From: Chromera velia
Taxonomy: Eukaryota; Sar; Chromeraceae
Direction of reading: 5' to 3'
Assembly (NCBI GenBank): GCA_018398765.1
Contig: JAHBMJ010001683.1
Location: 1-27,316 of the forward strand
DNA length: 27,316 nucleotides
The position numbers were made by a program, and so were the translations under genes. Below the pieces are notes generated by a model, which saw nothing but the letters and a program-made list of their open reading frames with translations, ran no database searches and was not told the DNA's origin. Below are positions 19,757 through 27,316 of the stretch, piece after piece; position 1 is the stretch's first letter; each line of letters starts with the position of its first letter.

Positions 19757-19926
19757 ATGTTGGGCTATTCTCAAGCTCTAGTTTAACTTCAATCTTGAGA
19801 AATGTCAGTCCAAAGTCGTATCGCCAGGTTCTGTTGGGCTTGTTGCCTGTTGGGCTCTGTTAGGCCTTTCATCAGCTACATGACAGGTCATGAAGCCCAA
19901 CAGTGCCCAATAGAGCCCAACAAGGT
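19757..19926. repeat. Left subterminal array of TGTTGGGC motifs (hairpin)
   Basis: TTGGGC near 19760, 19834 and 19850 faces its complement GCCCAA near 19895, 19906 and 19915. The arms flank a short spacer (TCATcagctacATGA) and would fold back. A mirror array lies near the other end of the element. Confidence 0.8.
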
Positions 19927-20289
19927 CCTTTCCCTTCTCTACAAGCTTGTCTTACACGCCAGGTCCACGTATCAAAGCATATGAATACAACAAACACCAT
20001 TTAAGACATTCAGTGCTGCACATTGGTGCAGTATAAGCCTGAAACTCTTCGTAAAACGTTCACAATATACCAAAGAAAATTGAGACAAACCTGCACACAC
20101 AATATTATTCAGAGAGGGGACTGTTTGGAAAAAAATGGATATGGGTTGAGAGGGAAGAGGCGGCTGGTGCTGCTGCTTCTGGGTCCTCTCTGGCGACCTG
20201 GGCTGACTGCTAGAACACCAACAGTGTTTTATATTGTTCTAGTATTCTTTCAGATCATTCTCATCATCATGATTATGCGTGTTATGCAT

Positions 20290-20465
20290 GTTGGGAGTGT
20301 TTGTTGGGCTGTTGGGCCGTGTTAGGCTTTCTTGTTAGGCGTGTTGGGCGCCTAACAGCTTCCTAGCAAGGTGAAGCCCAACAGTACAACAAGCCCAACA
20401 ACCCAACAAAACCTGGCGACACGAAGTTTTTCATAAAAATGAATGCATGTTTCTAGCCCAACATA
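20290..20465. repeat. Right subterminal array of TGTTGGGC motifs (hairpin)
   Basis: TTGGGC near 20303, 20311 and 20344, with GTTAGGC variants, is followed by GCCCAA near 20376, 20392 and 20456. This repeats the layout of the left array at a similar distance from the terminus. Clustered motifs in both orientations near both ends are the usual form of transposase-binding sites. Confidence 0.8.
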
Positions 20466-20563
20466 AAAACTAATGTTACTGTCATATTCTTTGTAATTTA
20501 TAGTTGTTGGTTTTTTATGAAACTTCTTGCATAACATTCCTAGATTTTTGTTTGTTTTTCTTT

Positions 20564-20610
20564 AAAGTCAGGGGTCATGATCTACCTATATGTAGAGTGC
20601 GGCCCCCTAG
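20564..20610 (-). repeat. Right terminal inverted repeat of nested transposon
   Basis: Reverse complement of the left terminus: 15 perfect bases at the end, then the inner block AAAGTCAGGGGT. Confidence 0.88.
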
Positions 20611-20619
20611 GGAGAGAGG
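20611..20619. repeat. 9-bp target duplication GGAGAGAGG, right copy
   Basis: Exact copy of 19623-19631, immediately right of the CCCCCTAG terminus. Confidence 0.92.
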
Positions 20620-21359
20620 ACATCGTCAAGGCCATGAAGCGGTTGAAGGACACCATCCGCGAGTATGGCGCTGTGAGTTACAAGCCCGATGCCAACCTCA
20701 AGCGTCGTGCATTGAAGAGTATGCTCACTAAGTCTGAGTGGAACGATTCCATTGAGAAGGCCTCTCTGAAGACCGGGAACAAGGTCTCAGAGCTCACCTA
20801 CGATGAGATCCTTGTGCACGTTGACACGAAGGTCGACGCCACTGAGGATTATGAGATCACTAGACCTGTTGATGGTCGTTCGTCTTCTTCTCCCCCCAAG
20901 CGTAACCACGAGTTTGGCGCTGCAGCTGATCGCTTGCAGCGTTCGAAGGGTCGAGGCAAAGGTCGTCGGGGGAAGAAGAGCAACCGGAAGAAGAAGTCTT
21001 TCCAAGGTGAAGGGGGTGAGGAGTCCCAGTCTGGAGCAGCGGCGTTGGATGCCGCGAGTTCTTCCCAGACTTGGCCGTGTCCCAACTGCGGTCACATGAA
21101 GCACTTCGACCCTAAGAAGGGGTGCCTGGCTACCAACGTTTGCTGCAGCTTCGAGGGCTGTGGTATGGTTGGGCACTACATGAAGTGTTGCCCCAAGAAC
21201 CCCAAGAGGAAGCAGCAGCAGGCCAAGGCTGCAGGTGAGTACATTCCTATACAGAAGGGAACCATGTTCCAGCTCAGAGAGGATCGGGAGCGATCTTTCT
21301 CTGATGGGGATTTTTGAAAGGCCCCTGGGATAGGGGTATAAGAATGGGGGGGGGGGATG

Positions 21360-21465
21360 CGTTCGAGCTCTTAGGACTCCAGATCCGACGGGGTCCCCCC
21401 CGTTCGAGCTCTAGGGAGATCAGACCCCTGTGAACGGGGACCCCCCCGTTCGGAGAGCTCTAGGT
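21360..21465. repeat. Left hairpin/tandem array of the second insertion
   Basis: Repeated GTTCGAGCTCT(T)AGG blocks separated by self-complementary ACGGGG/CCCCGT units. One arm pair is GAACGGGG with CCCCCGTTC near 21433-21452. The block GATCCGACGGGGTCCC near 21381 recurs in the same direction at about 22327 beyond the gap. Confidence 0.75.
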
Positions 21466-22063
21466 GAGAAAAAGTGCTAGGTCATGAAGACAACCTAGAT
21501 GATGACCTTCATGAAGCCTAAACTATTCTCAACCCTAACTCAAAACATACTTAAGCTTCTGAAACTCTAGCTAAAATCTTTTTATAACATTTTGTAACTT
21601 GAATAAAATTAACTTCAGCATCAATTAAATTTAACTCCGTCATGAGGTGTCATTAATCAGCTTTTAATTTTTTCTAATTTGTCATCAAACAAAGAATGGC
21701 AGAGGCAGAAACACTTGCGATATAGATATTAGGTGATCGATGTGCCTTTTTGAAGTACGAATCTTCACAGCATCTTGAAAGGACTTCAGGGGGAAGGACA
21801 ATGAAAAAATTAATGGTCAGCAACGGATCAGCGATCTCAATGGGGTCCGGGCTTGAGTAGCAGAATCAGCAGCAGTGAGCGGTGCAAGGGCATCATAGTC
21901 AGCAGCAGTGTAAGGCAAGAGAAAACAGAATAACCATACAAGAAAGCGACTGTTCACAGAAGGCAAGGCATGGTGGGGCAGGTGAATCATTCAATGACAG
22001 ACTTGAAAAATCAATTTTGATCGCGCGCACGAACTCCGCGCAACTCCGCGTGCCCCCCCCCCC

Positions 22064-22316
22064 NNNNNNNNNNNNNNNNNNNNNNNNNNNNNNNNNNNNN
22101 NNNNNNNNNNNNNNNNNNNNNNNNNNNNNNNNNNNNNNNNNNNNNNNNNNNNNNNNNNNNNNNNNNNNNNNNNNNNNNNNNNNNNNNNNNNNNNNNNNNN
22201 NNNNNNNNNNNNNNNNNNNNNNNNNNNNNNNNNNNNNNNNNNNNNNNNNNNNNNNNNNNNNNNNNNNNNNNNNNNNNNNNNNNNNNNNNNNNNNNNNNNN
22301 NNNNNNNNNNNNNNNN
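22064..22316. other. Assembly gap (253 N)
   Basis: Unknown bases flanked by poly-C on both sides. The true length is not known. Confidence 0.99.
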
Positions 22317-22320
22317 CCCC

Positions 22321-22436
22321 CTGTTCGATCCGACGGGTCCCCTCCCCCGTTCGCGCTCTACGGCCCCGTCCGAAGGACGGGGCCCCCCCGTCAGGCAGGC
22401 TCCTGCCTGCCCCGCCGACAAAGTTCTCCCCCCCCG
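22321..22436. repeat. Right hairpin array of the second insertion
   Basis: Two perfect hairpins: GGCCCCGTCC-GAA-GGACGGGGCC at 22362-22384 and CAGGCAGG-CT-CCTGCCTG at 22392-22409. They follow a GATCCGACGGG...GTTCGCGCTCTA block that repeats the left array. Confidence 0.85.
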
Positions 22437-22573
22437 TTCAAAAGAGATTTTACACCCCTATCCCCTGGGCTGCCCCCTCCCAGTCCTAGTCCAGCCACTG
22501 GGGGGGGGCAGGGGTCTCGTCAAAGGCTGGAAGAGAGCGTTTTATGAGGGCGACCTTGCGTAACGCACAGTAG

Positions 22574-25500
22574 AGTAGGTGGTGTAAAGAGCCAGAGTGG
22601 GAGGATGTTTGTGTTTCTGTCCCAAAGACCCTTGTCGAGTGTTTTGTTGGCGTGGTAGGGGATGATGGGGAGTACATTGCTGACTCCGGTTGCTCGTTAG
22701 GTCTTTTCACCCCTGCGTTCGAGAAGTTTGTTATCTCTTCTGAAGACTGGTCAGTTGATTTTTGTCTCACCTCTGATGCTGCCCCCCTCTCTCTGAGAGG
22801 GGTCAAGACAGTCCATCTTCCGTTTGAGGATGAAGGGGGGAATGTACGCATCGTTCCGGAGGAAGGGTGTATTGATAGGTTGATCGGTTGTGCGCGGTTG
22901 CCATGCGCGAAGAAGAAGTTGCACTTGAAGGGAGAGGATTCGTCTGATGATGATTCCGACTCTAGTTGGGTGCGTTTACAGGACATTCATGGGAGATGGT
23001 TCCGAGCTCCCATTGATCAGACAGGCAGCGTTCCAGTACTCCGTTTTGCTCAGAACAAAGAGGCCATTGCGGCTTCTTATGTTTGTCCCCCTGTTTCTAC
23101 ATTTCCCTTGATAGAGTCTGCTCTCTCTGGACAGTCTGATCTGTCAGAAGAGAACAAAGCGCATCTGCTTCACGTTCTGCACTCCCGTTTAGGGCATGCT
23201 ACCGGGCAGCGCCTGGAGGCTACCTTGAAGGAGAAGGGGGTAGGTGTGCTGTATTCTGTTGAGGAGTGCCGAAAGGTACGAGACACGTGCAAAGCGTGTC
23301 GGGAAGTTAACTTCCGACGCAGAAAGTTGAAGCGTCAAGGTTCTGCTGCGGAGACACGAAAGCGTGTCCCCAAGCCACGCGAGGAACCTCCAGTTAACGG
23401 AGGCGAAGAGAGGGAGCGAGAGTCCGAGGGTCCGGAGGGAAGCTTCAATGCTGACATCTACCACGATCTGAAGGACATGAAGAGGAAAGGCATCGGGGGG
23501 GTGCGCTATGTATCGGTGATCGTTGATTTTCACACACAGCGCAAGTCCTTCTGGTGTTGTCGCTTTAAAGATCGCGCGCTGGCCCATCTGGTTGCTTGGA
23601 CGCGCAGGTGGGAGAGGGCTGGGAAAGGGAAGCCGAAGATTGTCCATTCGGACAACGCAGGCGAGTTTATTTGCGAATAGTATCGTTTTTTTTGTCAAAG
23701 AGAAGGCATTCACACTAAGTTTGGTCTGCCCCACATTCCTGAAGTGCAGGCAATAGTTGAAAGACTGAATGACGAGTTCTTTTCTCTTTTGAACAAGCTG
23801 CTTTTGCAACGTTCTCTCCCTTTTTATGTCTGGCTTGTTTTTATTCCTGGTGTTGCAAATGCGTTGAATGAGGTCGTTCATGCTTCGACTGGCCGTTCAC
23901 CGAACTGTTCTTTGTTTGGCAAGAGGTCGGGTGTCCCTCCTGTTGCTGCGGGGGATGTTGTTCGCTTGGCAGACCCTTCCCGCCGGCAGAATTTCGTTGC
24001 TGGTACGCCCTTCGAAAAGAGCGAGCGTGCTCTGTTCGGGAGGGTCATTAGCCCATAGTCTGTCTCTGTTTTGCTTCGGCGGGGAGGACAGTGGAGAGCT
24101 TTGCATGTGCATCCAATACACATTCAGTTGGAGTCGTGGCTGGGGGTTGAGCGAATTGACTTTAATGAAGACGGCAGGAGCGACGTAGTTGTGGAGAGGG
24201 AGAGTGATTCCATTATTGGAAGAGGTTTGGTTTGGGTTGGTTGAGGGGAGGAGGACAATCGATCAGATGCGGAAGCCGAAATCGGGGGTGATCCTTCTGA
24301 TGACGGCGTTGCAGAGCCAAGCGATCGCCTTCTCCCGTCACCTGGTGGCGTTCGTGCCCCACCCCTCCGAGGTGTTCTGGCTTGTTGGTCGGGGGGTGCT
24401 CTGTTTCCTGGACAGGTTGTGAGGGAAGGGGCAAAGCAGATGTATGGCATTACTGCTGTTCGGTTGAGAGAGGGGGTTGATGGTATGTTCCATCCTGTTG
24501 AGCTTGAAAAGGTGAAACAAAAAGACATTGTGGAAAGATTTGAGATCTCTCCTGATGGTCGTCTTCCCCAGTCTGTTTTCGACAGACTAGCCGAGCAGGC
24601 CCCTCCATCTCCTGATTCCTCAGACCCTCCTGTCCCTCCTGTCACTGACAGTGAGATCCCTGTGGACGTCGATGTCGTTGCTGAGCAAGCTGCAGAGGAA
24701 GCTGCGACTGCCGAGTTTGTTAGGTGGTCTGAGATGTCAAAGAGTCAGAGGGAAAGACATGTGAGGGAGAGAAGGAAGAAAAGGAGAGAGTTGAAGGAAG
24801 CCCGTATTGCAAAAGCGTTTGACAGCTATTTAGAGATCGCATGTGCAGTGATGAAAAGCTGTTGCAGAGAGAGAATGATGTGAAAGGTCACATCATTGCC
24901 ACTGAAGGAGAGGTAGCTCAGGGCTTGTTCAAAGAGTCCGATCGGAAAGAGCTTGCCAGGTGGTGTTTGTGCTCTGTGTTTGATCTCTCCTCTCAGACGT
25001 TGCAGACTGAGCAAGGAGTGAAAGCCGTCTCTCTCCGTTGGGTTCGAACGTGGAAGCTGAAAGACGGAAAGCGAGTTGCCAAGTCTCATCTTATGGCAAA
25101 GGGGTTTCAGGATTCGCGTGATTGAGGAATGTTGGAGACTTACTCCGGTACAGTAGACCCTAGCCTCGCCAGAGTTGCGTTTCTGTGGGCAGTCTCTCAC
25201 GGACTGCAGGCCGTCAAGATGGATGTCTCGACGGCATTTCTCCAGGCCCCCATAAAGGACGCTGTGTGGCTGCGTCTCCCTTCCAACCTCCCTGTGGAAG
25301 TCTATCCAGGACTCCGTGCGGGTGTGTTCGTTCGCATCCAAAAGGCTGTGTACGGCCTGAAGGACGCTCCAAAGGTGTACACCTCCTACTTCAAGAAGAA
25401 GGTGCGTTCATTGGGGTGGACTGAGATCTTGAAATCTATTCTGGTCAGAAGAAATCGGAAGGAAGAGCCTGTTGCGTTGCTTGTTATGTATGTCGACGAT

Positions 25501-26358
25501 CTTTTTCTGTTTTTTCCTTCTGTTGATGAAGATATCAAGGGAATTCAGGGATTATTCGATATTGACAAGCCAGAAAGAATGGACAATGGAGAGTTACATC
25601 TGTATGTTGGCATATCCATTCGTATGCGTCCATGTGAGATGTTACTCGATCAGTCGAGTTACATTCAAGGGATGTCTGAGCATGTGAGTGAGAAAGCAAA
25701 AAAGCCGTTGACAGAGAAGGACCTTTTGCTGCCTGAGGAGAAGGATGTGGATCTGTCTCTGCAGGCTGAACAGCAGAAGAATGTTGGTTGTTTGGGATGG
25801 GCGGTTAAGACCCAACCCTCTCTGTCCTTTCTCTTTTCTCACCTGTCTCGTTCGAACTCTTGTCCGTCCCGTTCATCTGTTTTTGCGACTGAGAAGGCTC
25901 TCTTGCATGCCAGAGAGACTGCTCATCCACTGTGTCTCTCTTCTGTCTCTTTTGTCCCCTGTCTATTGGTTTGAGGGGATGCGAGTTATGAGTTAGCAAA
26001 GAAGGAAGGGAGGTTGGGAATCGAGATGCAGTTGGTGGATGAAAGTGAGATCGTGAATCTTGAAAAGATAAGCGGGGATAACACCGTGTTTTGGCTCAGC
26101 AAGAAGCTGGCAAGAAAGCTGGGATCAACGACTTCAGCTGAGTTGCTTGCCATGCGTGATGCAGTCAACTCCTCTTGGTCGATCGCTCACTTAGTTAGAA
26201 AGTTGTGGGAAAAGATGCCTCCTGTTATTGTTGTGACTGACTCGCAGCCGTTGATGTTTCAGTTGAGTAGCAAGCAGTGTAAGAGCGAACCTCGTATACA
26301 GGGTGAGTTGGAGTATATGTTGGAGAACCTTGCAGAGTTGGGGGCAAAGGTGAAGTAG
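22574..26358 (+). pseudogene. pol of the copia element: protease, integrase, reverse transcriptase, RNase H; broken
   Basis: Protease active site DSG at 22682-22690. An HX4H...CX2C zinc module (LHSRLGH...CKAC) precedes the integrase core, with catalytic Asp at 23525, Asp at 23651 and Glu at 23759 (a D-x35-E spacing). The reverse transcriptase has the KMDVSTAFLQ Asp at 25222 and YVDD at 25489-25500. RNase H shows GDAS (25975), SAELLAM and VTDSQ. One frame is kept from 22574 to about 24845 except for TAG 23678, TAG 24056 and TGA 24242. A frameshift near 24840-24880 moves to the frame that continues, with TGA 25123 and TGA 25972, to TAG 26356; element-like sequence runs about 50 nt further. The catalytic residues are all still present, so the breaks are probably later than the last mobilisation. 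Confidence 0.9.
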
Positions 26359-26470
26359 GTTCAGTCAGGTTCCATGCGTGCAGACAGACAGACAAAGTTC
26401 CTTCGTTGCAGTTGAGTGTTTCCGAGTTTCTTCTCTTTCAGTGTGTCTTCCCTGCTCGCGTTCGCAGTTC

Positions 26471-26485
26471 AGACAGGGGGTGATC
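26471..26485 (+). other. Candidate polypurine tract
   Basis: AGACAGGGGG followed by TGATC, directly before the 3' LTR, where second-strand priming occurs. Short and not purely purine next to the LTR, so tentative. Confidence 0.35.
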
Positions 26486-26974
26486 TGTGAGAGAAAGTGT
26501 ATGCGGAGCGGCGTGTGGAGGCGCGCTGGGCAGGCCGCATGGACCTTTAGTGGGCCGAGGCCTGCATGCGTGCGTCAGACTGAATGCGTCATTCTTTTAA
26601 ATTGCTTAGACTCGAATTGAGTACATGCACCAGGGATACTTGAGTCGGGCTTGAATGTAAGCTCGTGTGATTGAAGGAAACTGTGAGTGCGATCAGTCTG
26701 TCAGTGGTTAAAAGTGATAGGATGGCAGTTCAATCAGTCAGACACACACTGGTGCATGGGTGTGGGTCGTGCGGTTTCTCATGTTGAAGCAGTGACGTAA
26801 TCGCTGTCAATGCACTGCCGTCTCCAGTAAACATCTTGACTGTTACTAGAAGATGGAGTCAAGAAGACTGAAGAACTTTGCTGTCTGGTAGGTTCAGACT
26901 TTCCTGTTTGTTCTGTTCTGTTCAAGTCTATGTACTTGGCCGTTCCCTAGCTAAGTATATAGCGTACTATCACA
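26486..26974 (+). repeat. 3' LTR
   Basis: 489 bp, TGTGAG...TATCACA, about 97% identical to the 5' LTR. Several differences are CG in the left copy and CA or TG here. Carries the same TGACGTAA site at 26793-26800. Confidence 0.95.
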
Positions 26975-26979
26975 AATTG
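26975..26979. repeat. Target site duplication AATTG, right copy
   Basis: Matches 18562-18566 exactly. Confidence 0.93.
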
Positions 26980-27316
26980 AAAACCATTTAGGCGACGCTC
27001 ACTAATGGCCTAATCTAATGCAATCATAATATTTTATTTAGTATAACTTCAATTTAGTAAGTATTATAGTTTGATTTTTTTAGTTTTTTAGAATGTATGT
27101 ACGCAGATATACAGACATATGTACTTCCATGTCACTGATCATATCAGAATTAGATTGATCACATCAGAATTAAATTGTCAGACATCTAGTCTAATCCAGT
27201 CGGAACTTTCAAATACAATACTCAAATCATACAACAATCAGTGTCCCGTACCGCAAGGTGTTTCAAATTTCGATACAGTCGATCTGAAGAGTCTTTACAG
27301 ATCGTTTGACAGGGGT
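26980..27316. other. AT-rich flank, no feature identified
   Basis: AT-rich sequence with a near-repeat (GATCATATCAGAATTA and GATCACATCAGAATTA near 27138-27172). No ORF or RNA gene recognised. Confidence 0.6.

Larger units (their letters stand above)
19632..20610. mobile_element. Non-autonomous DNA transposon with TIRs, nested in gag
   Basis: 979 bp, ends CTAGGGGGCCGCACT...AGTGCGGCCCCCTAG (15 bp perfect). Inverted similarity continues about 46 bp inward: ACCCCTAACTTT at left matches ACCCCTGACTTT in the reverse complement of the right end. It is flanked by an exact 9-bp duplication. No transposase ORF. Nine-base duplications are typical of Mutator-like elements, but the termini are not diagnostic and I do not assign a family. 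The gag frame is the same on either side, which fits a simple insertion into a formerly continuous gag. Confidence 0.92.
19112..21317 (+). pseudogene. gag of the copia element, interrupted
   Basis: ATG 19112 opens a frame with a Ser/Ala-rich start and a helical capsid-like region (LPDLSWVPELKTSHDW...EISVEVTRRKSLDKDAW). A TAG at 19616 ends it, just before the 979-bp transposon at 19632. Beyond the insertion the same reading frame resumes at 20611 (EDIVKAMKRLKD...), followed by an Arg/Lys-rich stretch and two cysteine clusters at 21078-21192. The first is CX2CX4H...C; the second is CX4CX4HX4C, wider than the usual CX2CX4HX4C knuckle. It stops with TGA at 21315, next to the second insertion. The start within the transposon end at 20577 is not a genuine start. 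Gag would coat the RNA in virus-like particles. Confidence 0.85.
21321..22470. mobile_element. Second insertion: GC-rich hairpin element with imperfect inverted ends
   Basis: The left end at 21321 (GCCCCTGGGATAGGGGTATAA) and the reverse complement of the right end at 22470 (GCCCAGGGGATAGGGGTGTAA) match at all but a few positions over about 23 bp. Inside each end lie poly-G or poly-C and hairpin-forming repeats; the middle is AT-rich and then poly-C into the assembly gap. It sits between gag and protease, where a copia element should have only a short linker. I found no target duplication, so the exact ends and the class are open. Confidence 0.6.
18567..26974 (+). mobile_element. Full-length Ty1/copia-type LTR retrotransposon, inactivated
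   Basis: 8408 bp bounded by two 489-bp LTRs and an exact AATTG duplication. Internal order is gag with zinc knuckles, protease, integrase (integrase before reverse transcriptase), reverse transcriptase with YVDD, and RNase H, which is the copia (Pseudoviridae) order. LTR identity is about 97%, so the insertion is not very recent. Gag and pol carry several in-frame TAG/TGA codons and one frameshift, and two foreign insertions sit in gag and at the gag-pol junction, so this copy cannot encode its own proteins. It could still be a template for trans mobilisation only if RNA passing through the insertions were full length. Confidence 0.95.

Noticed and set aside
20577-20610. ATG at 20577 as the start of a separate gag-like gene
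   Set aside because: It lies inside the right terminal inverted repeat of the nested transposon; real gag sequence resumes only at 20611.
19623-20619. The 979-bp segment as a gag intron
   Set aside because: It has terminal inverted repeats and an exact 9-bp duplication, and lacks GT-AG ends at the boundaries.
21882-22547. 221-codon ORF across the assembly gap
   Set aside because: A third of it is N and the rest is repeat or insertion sequence.
18567-26974. Reading the element's TAG/TGA codons as sense in an altered genetic code
   Set aside because: The methyltransferase, LRR and LAGLIDADG frames end at ordinary stops without needing reassignment, and the element also has a frameshift and two insertions, so decay explains it better.
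1-27316. CRISPR array, bacterial operon, rRNA or tRNA genes
   Set aside because: No spaced direct repeats of CRISPR form, no Shine-Dalgarno-led gene runs, and no tRNA cloverleaf or rRNA signature recognised by eye; the gene structure is eukaryotic.

Overview
This is nuclear eukaryotic DNA of about 50% GC. The genes are split by GT-AG introns, long microsatellites ((CA)n, (CT)n, (GA)n, CCCT, CCTT, CTGT) are frequent, and a retrotransposon contains a 253-base assembly gap. My best, weakly supported guess at the source is a protist alga with a flagellate stage, possibly an alveolate such as a chromerid. The hints are a leucine-rich repeat gene of ciliary type, a signal-peptide protein carrying an organellar-type LAGLIDADG domain, and perfect TGCATGCA octamers (a known apicomplexan AP2 site) in a divergent promoter.

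Layout. Positions 1-5883, minus strand: a multi-exon gene running off the left edge. It encodes a signal peptide, a large glycosylation-site-rich ectodomain, an EGF-like module and the start of a TMEM8/PGAP6-type multi-pass membrane domain. Positions 6503-7438, plus strand: a class I SAM-dependent methyltransferase. Positions 7439-10057: microsatellites, a decayed Gly/Arg-rich coding remnant, an AT-rich iterated tract and candidate minus-strand exons. Positions 10480-14051, minus strand: a multi-exon leucine-rich repeat gene. A 724-bp divergent promoter region separates it from a 1083-codon plus-strand ORF (14776-18027) with a signal peptide and a LAGLIDADG fold whose catalytic acidic residues are missing.

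Positions 18567-26974 are a complete but dead Ty1/copia-type LTR retrotransposon. It has 489-bp LTRs about 97% identical (14 differences counted by eye) and a 5-bp target duplication AATTG. The order is gag, protease, integrase, reverse transcriptase, RNase H. The gag and pol frames are broken by several TAG/TGA codons and one frameshift. It hosts two younger insertions. One is a 979-bp non-autonomous DNA transposon with terminal inverted repeats, a perfect 9-bp target duplication and mirror-arranged GTTGGGC arrays. The other is a GC-rich, hairpin-rich element of about 1.15 kb around the assembly gap.

The host genes show no operon-like link. They lie as two divergent pairs (TMEM8-like/methyltransferase and LRR/LAGLIDADG). 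The most novel items are the catalytically degenerate LAGLIDADG protein, the nested element with symmetric subterminal arrays, and a 39-nt exon flanked by microsatellites that completes the EGF module of the TMEM8-like gene. Exon boundaries are inferred by eye from splice signals and reading phase; there is no transcript evidence.
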